In this document: piece by piece, positions 54,560-64,000 of the stretch
How positions within the stretch are numbered: the first letter of the stretch is position 1
Layout of the letters: each line of letters begins with the position of its first letter
DNA from: Odobenus rosmarus divergens
Taxonomy: Eukaryota; Chordata; Mammalia; Carnivora; Odobenidae
Length of the DNA stretch: 64,000 bases
Reading direction: 5' to 3'
Assembly (NCBI RefSeq): GCF_000321225.1
Contig: NW_004451887.1
Location: 1 to 64,000 of the forward strand
Notes under the pieces: generated by a model
Database searches by the model: none
What the model saw: the letters and a program-made list of their open reading frames with translations, nothing else
What the model was told of the DNA's origin: nothing
Translations under genes and position numbers: made by a program

Positions 54560-55023
54560 TTTATTCCCTGTCTCCCAATCCATCCTCCTTGTCTTTGTAA
54601 ACACAAATCTGTGCAGGCCACTTATTTTCTGAAAATCCATACAGGGCTCCCACTGCCTTTAGGATTATGTCCAAACTCCTTGGCTGGTACTCACTTTGGC
54701 CCCAAACTTAATGCCCAACCCCTGCCTGTGTCTTCCCACACCCTGGACACATCCTGCTGTTTCCCAATTATCGCGGGTCCTTGCACAGCTCCGTGTTTTT
54801 GCTCAAGTGCCTAGAAGGCCCCCTTTCACCCAGGCCAACTCCTACCCAAACTGAAAGGCCCAGCTTAAATGTCACCTCTTCTAGGAAGGCTTCCCTGTCC
54901 CATTGCTTTCCCTACCCTCAGGGTAGTACTAATTCTTTTCTTCTCTGGACTGCCAGGATACTCTGGGTATATCTTTATCATACCATATATCACCCTGCAT
55001 TACAATTATTTATTGACATTTTG
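54560..55023 (+). mobile_element. L2 LINE fragment
   Basis: Long sense L2 3' region: GGATTATGTCCAAACTCCTTGG, AGGCCCAGCTTAAATGTCACC, AGGAAGGCTTCCCTG. Confidence 0.85.
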
Positions 55024-55035
55024 GTTTCAATTATT

Positions 55036-55230
55036 TTTTTTATCCTAGAGAGAGAGAGAACATGTGTGCGCAGTGCGGGGGGGGGGGAAGGGCAGAGGGA
55101 GAAGGAGAGAGAGAATCTTAAGCAGACTCCGTGCCCAGTGTGGAGCCCAATCCCACGACCCTGAGATCATGACCTGAGCTGAAATCAAGAGTCGGACGTT
55201 TAACCAACTGACCCACCCATGTGCCCCTCA
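55036..55230 (-). mobile_element. can-SINE nested in L2
   Basis: Antisense SINE with head near 55226 (CAACTGACCCACCCATGTGCC). Direct repeats GTTTCAATTATT / GTTTCAGTTATT at 55024-55035 and 55231-55242. Contains a G run at 55077-55087. Confidence 0.9.
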
Positions 55231-56029
55231 GTTTCAGTTATTAAAGAAATGTATTCAGCAGGGTATCCTCTTTGTGCCAGGAACTATCCTAGGTATGACA
55301 TAAAAGTTCAATCCAGCAAACATGTCTAAGTATCTGCTGTGAACAAGGGACCACCTTACCTGCAAGATCACAAAGGCAAATACAAGAATCTCAGAATGAT
55401 GGGAACACAAGAAAATAAAAAAGCCATTGTAACATACTGTGGCGAGGGTAATAATAAAGGTATGTGCTAGGTATGTGGGAGGCCTCCAAGGTAGCAGGCA
55501 GCTCTGCCCCCGGAGGGTGGCGGGGGAGGCAGTGAGGGTTTCACACGTGTGGCCTGAAGGAAGAGCAGAGGTTCACAGGAAGACTGTGCAGGTGGGGGAG
55601 GAAGAAAGGCGACTCAGGCAGAAGGAATAGCACATGCGTGTGGGATGAGAGTATGGGGCTTTCCTGGAGCTGCAGGAAAATAAACAGAGCTGGAGCTTGG
55701 GTGGGGTGTGGGGAGAAAGGGGGGCAGTCGGGGGAGACCAGCCTGGGTACAGGCCTGTGTAAAGAGCCTAGACAGTCTGGAGGGCAGTGGGGCCCACTGA
55801 GGGGCTGTAGGCAGGAAAGTGCATGTGTTTTAGGGAGTTCTTTGTGGCAGCACAGTGGATGACAGGGTGGAAGCTGGGAGGACAAACTGGAGACAAGGAG
55901 GCAGGTCAACTCCAGCGAGAGACCATGAAGTCCTGCTGGTACAAGGCATTGTAGACAGACTGGACAGAGCGGGAGAGAAGGGGCTAGCTAAACGAGGTGA
56001 AGGAGGACCGGCAGAGTGTCAGGGAGTGG

Positions 56030-56190
56030 AAAGAACTTTGGGATCGTGCCCTTAGGCAAGTTATTTAATCCAAATTTCAGTCTTCACTGATGATAGAGTG
56101 GGCTAACAATACCTCTTTTGCAGTCCTGGTGTTAGAATTAAATGAGATAATGTGTATAAAGCATCCCATGCCATAGGCACGGAGTGCATG
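56030..56190 (+). mobile_element. MIR SINE
   Basis: CTTAGGCAAGTTATTTAATCC, GTTAGAATTAAATGAGATAATG: MIR core and tail. Confidence 0.65.
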
Positions 56191-56196
56191 GAGGGG

Positions 56197-56405
56197 ATTT
56201 TTTTTTTTTTTTTAAGATTTTATTTATTTACTTGGGAGAGAGAGAGAGAGAATGCGTGCACACAGGCAGAGGGAGGGGTAGAGGGAGAAGGAGAAGCAGA
56301 CCCCCTGCGGAGCAGGGAGCCCGACGCGGGACTTGATCCCAGGACCCTGGGACCATGACCTGAGCTGAAGGCAGACGCTCAATCGACTGAGCCACCCAGG
56401 TACCC
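56197..56405 (-). mobile_element. can-SINE
   Basis: Antisense SINE: poly-T at 56199-56213, GA run, head near 56400 (CTGAGCCACCCAGGTACCC). The flanking repeat is short and uncertain. Confidence 0.92.
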
Positions 56406-57240
56406 AAGGGGTACCTTAAAAACTTAAGGGCAGGAATGCATTGACAGGCCAGATGTGGAAGATGAAGTAGAAGGAGCCCAGGATGGGGGACAGGGATGTC
56501 CACTGCTCACTGAGGTTGGGGATAGGGAAAGACCGGCAAACTTACTTGATAGGATAGGCTTGGCATGTGCAGAGTCTGAGGTGCTGGGATGTCCAGGTGG
56601 ACGTGTTCTTAAAGCACTAGGCTCTGCATGAGGCTTAGCAGACAGGAACGTGAAGTTCAGGGCATTGTGAACAAAGTCATGGGACTGGATGAGGGTCTCG
56701 GGCAGAGCATGTGCAGTGAGCAGAAAACAGAGTCCTGGGGCCTACCTATGTCCAACGAGCAGAGGGAAGGAGAGTCAGCAGAGCAGCCAGCGAGGCGGAA
56801 GGGGGTCAGCAGAGCAGGGGTCACAGGAGCCACGGGACGGGCTTTGGTCGGGAGTGTCAGATGCTGCTGGGGTGTCAAGGCCAAGGGGATCTTGAAGTGT
56901 CTATGGGGGCTGGTGTTTCGATGACCATTCGTGACCTTTTCCAAACTACATTCAGTAGAGTGGTGGTGGTGGGGGGACCATACTGCAGGGGGTTAAAGAG
57001 TAAACGGAAGGGGAGGAAAGGCCAGTGACGATCAGTTTCAAGAAGCTTGGCTATGAAGTAGGGAAAGGGTGACAGCCATTGGGGGATGAGGGACTGAAGG
57101 ATGGATTCATTTTTGAGATGGGGGTGTACCTCTAAGGTAAAGGAGCTCGTGTGGAGGAGAGGTGAGAGAAGCAGTGTTGGGAGGTCCTAGGGACATGGGG
57201 GAGGTGGGAGCCAGAGTCTGGTTAGAGCGTGAGGAAGACA

Positions 57241-58995
57241 TGTACCCTGCGGTCGTGGATGGGTGCATCCGAAGCCCTTACACCACTGTTCCACCACAGA
57301 TGTGCACGAGGGAGTGACTCATTCTGCCGGGGCAGGGGTTGGGAAGGGGATCACAAGCATGGTGGGTACACTATTCTGTAGGTGAAGAAACTGGAAACAA
57401 TGGATAGCAGAAAGTGGGAATACTGAGCCTGCAAAAGAGAAAGCCCAGTGGAATGAGGCATCACGATTATCTTCAGAGACATGAAGGACTGATCTGTGGA
57501 CAAGGAATAAAGTAGACTTATTTTATGTGGCCTTGGGGGAAAAAGCAGAGCCAACAGGTGGGAGTCAGAAGGACACTCATTTCAGTGCTCTCTATGGCAG
57601 AGATTTCAAACACTGGATGGAAAGAGGCCACCAGTCACTGGAAGGGATGCTGTGGTCACTGGAAGTTGGTGACTGGAAGGTGTGATCCCTTCCACTTGGC
57701 ACGGAAGTTGCGGAAGGGAGTCCAGTCAGGGGGTGAGGGTGGACCTCTGAGGCCCTGCCCTTCCTAGGTCCAGCCCTGGGAGATCCCCCTGGTGTGCTGG
57801 GCTCTGGCAGCCAGACTGGCGGGCTCCTGTGGCTGGCGTTCTGGCCTGATGGGGAAAACTCCATTGAGTGACAAGACAGTCACAGGAAGCAGCAACTTCT
57901 AAGCAAAAGTAGCAGAATAATGTGGCCGGTCCTCAGGCGCTGCTCTGACGGCCATCCCTGGCCAGACAGAACTTCAGGAACAGTATGGATTTCCTCCTCA
58001 ATTTCCTGGTTTGTCTGAGCTCCTGGGCAAGCACGCAAATGGCTCCAGAAATCCCAGTGCTGGGAAGAGGATGGTGGCCAACCTGCTGACCTTGTGGCCT
58101 CTCAAAGGGCAGGAGTCAGCACCAGGTTTCTCCTCTAGGGCACAACCTTCTGCTCCTAAACCCTGTGCGCTTTTCCCAGCCACCAACCTGCTGGCTGGCT
58201 GTGGGGTGTCAGCATTCACACCAGCTCAGATCCGCCCAGAGGCTGTACATTTTAGCTGTCATAAAGCCCTGATGTTGCACCAACCTTCTCTGATTAGTGT
58301 GGGCCTGTTCTGATCTCTCTCTTCAGGTGGACTACTGCTCCATACATCACATCTCCAACCTCCTCAGAGTCTCACTGCCCCTCTCCCATAGACCTGGCTA
58401 CATTTTACCTTGAATTATGCTGGTCTGGGGGTAGAGGACAATAAGGTCGGAAATCCCGGTCCATGTGTGTGGGCTTTGAGGACAGAAGTGAGCCACAGCA
58501 GGGAGGGGGAGAAAAGGAAACACTCAGCGAGGTTAAGGGACAGACTAGATCAAAGCAGCATGGGGCAGTGTCCTTGAGGGCAGGAAGTGGTCTATTTGCC
58601 TCTGTATGACACAAAAGCTGAAGAAGGAGCTCTCACTGACCCCCGTTACCCGCCTCCAGCTCTGGACAAACAAGCATGGCGCAGTATGCCCAGTGCCCTC
58701 AGCCTGCCTGGCCCAGTCAGTGCTGGGAACAAATGGAAGCATGAATGACCGAAGGCAGAGAACAGTCCCTCCACTGAGTGCCCCACCGTACACATTCTCA
58801 GGGCGTCAGCTCCCCTTGGAGCCACACACCCCTGTTCCAGAGGCCCCAGCAGCAAAGAGTCCTTGGGTCACCTCCGTTCAGGCCGTTCCCTTTACCCCTG
58901 TGGCTCAGGTTAACACAGACAAGGCCAAGAGCCGGACGACCTTCCCAGCCAGGTGGGGAGAGCAGGCCGCAGGGGGTTTGCAGTAAACCTCCTCA
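57241..58995. other. ME3 intron, nothing recognised
   Basis: Unique-looking sequence. The overlapping frames at 58.6-59.0 kb look random. Confidence 0.35.
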
Positions 58996-59180
58996 GGTTT
59001 TGGAATCACATGGGTTTGGGGCGAGTCCAAACTCTTGTAATTTCTAGCTGGGTGATTTTGGACAAGTTACTTAACCTTTCTGAGCCTGAGTTTCTTTATC
59101 TCTAAGGGTGCTGTGATAATTAAAGGTAAAGCCCCCAGCACAGAGGGGGTGCTCTGTAAAAGTGAGTGGCTAGCTCTTTT
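58996..59180 (+). mobile_element. MIR SINE
   Basis: GCTGGGTGATTTTGGACAAGTTACTTAACC, GAGCCTGAGTTTCTTTATC: MIR core. Confidence 0.8.
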
Positions 59181-59334
59181 CTGGGAAGAAGACCATGACT
59201 TTTAAATCTAACCCAATGTCCCAAGCCCTCTGACCACTGTGTTCCCCCTGGCCACTCTGACTGACACTGCAGGCAGGGCCCTTTGCCAGGTGTACGCTAA
59301 ATCTTCACAAACTCAGGGGTGAATATATTCTTTT

Positions 59335-59465
59335 TTTCCCCTAGTCGATTATAAACTCCTTGAGAGCAAAGTCTATTCCTGACTTACCACTATGTTCAAT
59401 AAATATCTGTCCTCTGAATGAATGCATATATGGATAATTACATGAATGAAGAAATAAACAAATGC
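59335..59465 (+). mobile_element. L2 LINE 3' end
   Basis: ATAAACTCCTTGAGAGCAAAG, TCAATAAATATCTG, GAATGAATGC: sense L2 terminus. Confidence 0.65.
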
Positions 59466-60334
59466 TGCCTTGAACGATTTTCTGATTATTTTGTGTGTCC
59501 AGATTACAATGTCAGGAAGAATGACTCCTTCAGGACAGGTCTGCTCTTTGTATTGGCCACACTCTGAGGCACAGAGAAAACGCATGAGAAATACAGGCTG
59601 AAAGGAAGCTTGGAAGCAATTTCAGGAATTACGTGAGTCAGAGCAAACAACTGGATAGGTTCCCCTTAATTTCCCACTGCTTTTATCATTCTCTGACCAT
59701 GGGGAAATAATTTACTTCCTGGGTCTCAGTTTACCCACCTATAAAGGGACAGAATTGGGTCAAGTGAACGGGTTGTTTCTTGCTCTGGTATTCTAAGGTT
59801 GTGAGATTACAGTCCTAGGGCAGGCCGGGTGGGAAAACGAGGTTAAGACACAGATCGAACTGCAGGAGGCACTCCTAAAATTCAGTATATACGTGAAAAT
59901 ACTGAGTAGTGACAGTCTCTGCGGAGAGGGACTCAGAAGGGGAACACTCCATTGAAACATTATCATCAGGGCTGAGAGCTAACACTCATGCTCTTTACAA
60001 TTCCTTAAAATTAAAAAAAAAAAATCTCGAAACTTTCTTTGTAGTCTGGATGCCATGAGCTTAGGGGTTTTCCTTTGTTTATACCATTTTAAAACCATCA
60101 GGAGTAGCTTGGAACCAAAGAGCCTCAGCTTTTCCCATGGGCGTTGACCGCACAAGGTGGGCTTGTAGTTTGCAAAAGGACCTGGAGGGGGCGCCCAGCT
60201 CTGGTGAGTTATGGGGCAACAGGACCACCCTCCATTTGGTGATTAAAGAAGGAAGAACCAAGAAGAGCCAGCTAACTGACCCAGATGCTGGAGAATTTTC
60301 CCATCACAAAAAAAATGATAATGACATGATATGA
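59466..60334. other. ME3 intron, mostly unassigned
   Basis: Apart from the CTCF-like site at 60181, no feature is supported. Confidence 0.35.
60181..60196 (+). promoter_or_regulatory. Weaker candidate CTCF site
   Basis: CCTGGAGGGGGCGCCC fits the AGGGGGCGC half of the CTCF consensus; the left half is off-consensus. Confidence 0.3.
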
Positions 60335-60462
60335 TAGAGGTGTTTGCTAACCCTGTGGTGGTCATCATATTGCAATATATTTATCAAATCAACAGGTCAT
60401 ACACTGTAAATTTACACAGTGTTCTATGTTAATTATATCTCAATAAAAATAAAAAGTAAAAA
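60335..60462 (+). mobile_element. L1 3' end fragment
   Basis: TGTGGTGGTCATCATATTGC, TCATACACTGTAAATTTACAC, TCTCAATAAAAATAAAAAG: sense end of an older L1, with its poly(A) signal. Confidence 0.6.
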
Positions 60463-60689
60463 ACAAAGATGGTGTTTCCCTCACTGTTGGTAGCTAGGGA
60501 GTTTTGAAGATGGGAGCTGATGGCTGATTCCTCCAGAGCCCCCCCTTACAGTGAGGATGGGCAGGGCACTAACCCTGCCCTAGAACAAGCTGGCCAGAGT
60601 ATGCTAAGTAGGATAGCTTCCAAAAGACCTTCCCTTCATTTATCTTCTTTGCCTACTGTATCAAGAAGGTGTCTGGAGTATGTTGGGTG

Positions 60690-60806
60690 GGTTCTGGAGT
60701 GAGACTACCTTGGGTCACAGCTTGGCTTCACGATTAACCAGAGTCGTGACCTTGGACAAGCTCCCTAACCTTTCTGTGTCTCAGTTTCCTTATCTGTAAA
60801 TTGTGC
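60690..60806 (+). mobile_element. MIR SINE
   Basis: GTCGTGACCTTGGACAAGC, TCTGTGTCTCAGTTTCCTTATCTG: MIR core. Confidence 0.75.
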
Positions 60807-60935
60807 ATTCATTCAATAAGTGTTAATTGAAAATCCACAGTACACTTAGCATTGTTCTGGGTATTTGAGATGTAGCAGTGAACAGAGGAGTCAAAGATCC
60901 CTCCCTGCAACTTCTATTTTAGTGGGACAGGACAA
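60807..60935 (-). mobile_element. L2 LINE 3' fragment
   Basis: CATTCATTCAATAAGTG, TAGCATTGTTCTGGG, GTAGCAGTGAACAGAGGAG: antisense L2 end. Confidence 0.6.
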
Positions 60936-61630
60936 AAATTACCTACTTAATAGGACTATTGTATTAAATGACAGAATGTATGTGAATTGCTTTGTTGTCT
61001 ACAGGAGCCTAGGTTAGCCCAGCACTGAATTCACCAGAGGGAGAAGGGTGGGATGCTTGCCTGCTTCTTTCTTTAGTGGACTTTTTTTTTTTTTTTTTTA
61101 AATACAAGGAACTATTTCTAGGAAAGAATTGATGCTTAACTCGTTATTAAAAAAATTCATTATTTTTTCTAATCACAAAAGAGATGCCAGTGCACAAACA
61201 ATCAAACGTTATAGAAATGAATGGCTTGGAAAGCGAAAATCCCTGGTAACCTCATCCTTTAACTACAGGCACTGTTAACAGGTTGGTGTAGATGCATCCA
61301 GATACTTTCTTCTTTATAGACCTTATCTTGACAAAATCTTTTCCTTTTCAGAGTTTTTTCCAGTTATCCAACTTTATTAAAAAACAATCTGGTTAAGCCT
61401 AATAAAATGAATGTGGTAGAATAAGAAGAAACTGTGTGTGTGTGTGAATGAACAAGACACAGAGAAAGAGAGACAAAGAGAAAATGAGAGGAATGGACCA
61501 CGCTATGGGATTGTTTGGAATTGCTATATCCCCTCTGGCACAGAATGAGGAGGCTTGGACTTGGGGGCTCCAGTCTTATCCACCCTTTCTTTCCCTTGAG
61601 AAACGCTCTGTGTCATCAGTAGCAGTTCAG
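60936..61630. other. ME3 intron, AT-rich
   Basis: T19 run near 61081, possible old LINE at 61140-61400, short (TG)n near 61433-61446. Nothing firm. Confidence 0.35.
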
Positions 61631-61645
61631 AAAAATCTTTCCTGA

Positions 61646-61839
61646 GGGGCGCCTGGGTGGCTCAGTGAGTTAAGTGTCTGACTCTTGATTTTGGCTCAGG
61701 TCACGATCTCAGGGTCGTGAGATTGAGCCCCACATCAGGCTCCCCACTCGGTGCAGAGTCTGCTTGAGGATGCTTTCCCTCTGCCCCTCCCCCCACCCCC
61801 CTCCTCTATCTCTCAAATAAATAAATCTTAAAAAAAAAA
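61646..61839 (+). mobile_element. can-SINE
   Basis: Head GGCGCCTGGGTGGCTCAGTG, tail CAAATAAATAAATC plus A run. Direct repeats AAAAATCTTTCCTGA at 61631-61645 and 61840-61854. Confidence 0.97.
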
Positions 61840-61854
61840 AAAAATCTTTCCTGA

Positions 61855-63115
61855 TAAAACACCCTGGTGTCCCATTTCCTTTCTGGATAATCAGGCATAG
61901 GAATGGAGAGTCTCTGAAATGCCCTCAGGCAGTACGTTTTGAGGACATGGGTTTTCTGATGGTGTCCTGCCCTAATGCTCTGCTGGATTTCCAGGAGTCT
62001 GTTTTTCATTTTCAGAAAACTTTTTTTTTGTTGTTCTTTTTCAAATTTGCTTGCTGGTTTTTTTTCCAAATGTACTTTCCTTATTACTTCATTCTTGTGA
62101 AAAATATTTCTTTAATAGATTTAAGCAGAGCTACTTTATAATCTTTCTGAGAATATTCCTTTTTCTGGGGTTCTAATTCTTCTATTAGTTGTATATCTGA
62201 TTTTCCCACAGTGTGGATTGTTTCCATGTGGATTACTGTGAATCATGAATTTATTTTCATTGGGGAATTGTTTTTCCCCTCGAGGGATTCCACACAGCAT
62301 GGCTTGTGGGAGTGCCCTCATAGAGAAGTTTGACTTTGCCTTCTGCCAGGAAGGTTCTCTAGCCATATCGCTGGCAGGGGACAATATTTTACACTCATTT
62401 CTTAACCATGTGTATATTATAAATGCAGACTCTAAATATACATGTGGTGAAGGCTTAGTGTTTTGGTTTCTTCCAAGAGACATTCTTTCCCCTCACAAGT
62501 CCCTTGTCTTTTGCCTGGCTTGCCCAGCAGAGCCTGTCTCTTCTTCCCTGAGGGTGTAGTAACCACTGAAGGCTCCTAGTTTCCTGCAGGACTCTCAGCG
62601 CCAATATCCTGCCTTGTACGACCGTGCTGCCTGGGTGTGGACCCATCTCCAAGCCTGAATGATGAGAAGGAAACAGCCATGAAAATGGAAAGACATTCAA
62701 GACTGGGGAAATAAGCACTAAGGCTCTGCACGTGGCTCTCAAGGGAGACGGTGGCGGCAGATGCAGCCATCAAAGGCTTCCTTCCGGCTCCAAGAGCAAA
62801 GTTCAGGAGGGCTGGACGGGTAGCCTCTTAACAAGTCAGTATCGGTGGGTGGATCTTGGAGCAATCTAGTAATTTTTTATCCTTGGGCAAGTTTCCCTTT
62901 CTCATTTTTGTAGTAAGAAATGTTGTCACACAAAAAGATGTTGGGTTTGCAAGGGGACAGTGCTGCCCCATGAACCATGCCTCCTGGTATTTTTGTCCTG
63001 TGTTCTCCCCTCTCTTGGAATCTGGTAGGATCTATGATTTGCTTTCACTAGTGGAATGTGGTGGAAATTTTATTGTGCCAGCCCCACTCTGATGTGAACC
63101 TCAGGTATCAAGTTA
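61855..63115. other. ME3 intron, nothing firmly recognised
   Basis: 62990-63100 may be an old LTR-like repeat (GGAATCTGGTAGGATC, GTGGAATGTGGTGG), not assigned. Confidence 0.35.
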
Positions 63116-63119
63116 GGAT

Positions 63120-63200
63120 GGTGTGTGCACGTGTGTGTGTATGACAGAGGACAGAGAGAGATTGAGAGAGACTGAGAGAGAGACAGAGAGAGAGAGAGAA
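63120..63200 (+). repeat. (GT)n followed by (GA)n
   Basis: GTGTGTGTGT at 63130, then repeated GAGA with TTGAGA and CTGAGA steps. Confidence 0.85.
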
Positions 63201-63310
63201 CCAGGCATATAAAGATGGAGAGACTCAAAAAGAACATTTTCCTGGTGCTAAAAAGCAGATGATTTTTTTTTAAAGCAGTTATTTTTTTTTAAACTATCAT
63301 TTACCTTCTT

Positions 63311-63384
63311 TTTTTAAATTTTTTATTGTTATGTTAATCACCATACATTACATCATTAGTTTTTGATGTCGTGTTCCGTGATAC
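63311..63384 (-). mobile_element. Very short L1 insertion (3' end only)
   Basis: About 74 bp matching the last part of the carnivore L1 3' end, as at 23320-23384, with poly-T at the left. Direct repeats TTACCTTCTT at 63301-63310 and 63385-63394. A severely 5'-truncated retroinsertion. Confidence 0.9.
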
Positions 63385-63394
63385 TTACCTTCTT

Positions 63395-64000
63395 CTTTAT
63401 CACTCCTCCCAGCACCTTAGGAACCTCTATCTTAGGGTTGGGAGCCAGGGGGAAAGGGGGTGGTTTCCCTCCCGAGCCCATGGAAAGGCGGAAGCTGCTG
63501 CTGACCTCACAGTCAGTCCAGGCATCAGACGGGGCTAGGGTCACAGGTGCAAATGGAAAACAGACCATTCCCAGCCATTCTGCTGTAAGTAACCTGAACG
63601 AGAAAACACATGGAAGTGGAAATGGCCAGGGAAAACATGTGACTCAGGCACCCAGCTCCGGGTCTGCAGGGCAGAAAGAGGGTAGGGAGGACAGAATGAC
63701 TATGTTCGTCGCAACTCTGAGCAGCGCGCTTGCAGCCTTACGTGGTGATTCCTTCTGCCCGGGTGGGTCCTCCCAGCGGCCAGACTCCAGGATAGATCTT
63801 TTTCTGGGCCAAAAACCCTTAAGCTATATCCCCGTTAGTGGATAGGGGCAAAGAGGTGGAGCTTCTCAGTAGCAGGGTGTTTGGAAAAAGACAAGGAAGT
63901 TGAAGGCAGGAGTCAACGTCTCCCAAAGTTCTTTCTTACAATACATTGTGTTTAGCTTCAAGGCTGCTGACTCACACCCCCCACTCCCCGTCCGGGCATT
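63395..64000. other. ME3 intron, nothing recognised
   Basis: Unique-looking sequence. A 160-codon frame at 63363-63845 runs through the SINE-free region but shows no domain or splice support. Confidence 0.35.

Larger units (their letters stand above)
55250..57240 (-). mobile_element. Long L2 LINE fragment
   Basis: Antisense L2-like order over nearly 2 kb: TTTGTGCCAGGAACTATCC, GAAGGAATAGCACATGCG, GGAGGGCAGTGG, then GTCTGAGGTGCTGGGATGTCC and TCAAGAAGCTTGGCTATGAAG. It is interrupted by a MIR-like piece (56030-56190) and a SINE. Confidence 0.6.

Noticed and set aside
54045..54621. Open frames with poly-Gly or poly-Pro stretches
   Set aside because: Produced by the poly-C tract and by reading through the N gap.
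63356..63568. Possible minus-strand coding exon ending at AAG/GTAAGT
   Set aside because: The residues do not match any ME3 segment, and the donor is formed partly by a short L1 insertion. Kept only as a possible cryptic splice site.

Overview
This is mammalian nuclear DNA, most likely from an arctoid carnivoran (bear, seal or mustelid type). Genes are split by introns with GT/AG borders. Most of the rest is L1, L2, MIR and tRNA-derived can-SINE sequence. The can-SINEs (tRNA-like head, AAATAAA-rich tail) are the general caniform kind, and I see none of the young canid-specific subfamily. Species cannot be fixed from this window.

The main gene is ME3, mitochondrial NADP-dependent malic enzyme, on the minus strand. 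Eight coding exons are present: 41610-41719, 27199-27296, 26821-26934, 25073-25178, 24329-24471, 23596-23769, 13835-13933 and 12333-12494, the last carrying the stop codon. They join in frame without a break and encode the C-terminal 334 residues or so. The 5' exons lie beyond the right edge.

Downstream of ME3 and tail-to-tail with it is an intronless, uninterrupted 173-codon copy of PTP4A1 (PRL-1 phosphatase) at 10135-10656. It keeps long 5' and 3' UTR-like flanks and a GC-rich, promoter-like 5' segment.

Region by region: 1-2.6 kb is stacked L1 5' ends. 2.6-9.3 kb is old LINE sequence, including a minus-strand L1 with a nested SINE. 9.3-11.8 kb is the PTP4A1 retrocopy. 12.3-41.7 kb is the 3' half of ME3, whose introns hold a near full-length sense-strand L1 (17167-23384, 16-bp target-site duplication), an ERV-L relic (28.1-29.9 kb) and many MIR, L2 and SINE copies. 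41.7-64 kb is upstream ME3 intron with a second near full-length L1 (44.2-51.5 kb, minus) interrupted by four SINEs, a 50-N assembly gap flanked by suspicious duplications (54.1-55.5 kb), and L2, MIR and SINE copies.

I found no new biological system. The points most worth a second look are the intact PTP4A1 retrocopy with a changed catalytic loop, the assembly artefact around the gap, and a 57-bp copy of nearby sequence inside the 5' UTR of the 17-kb L1.
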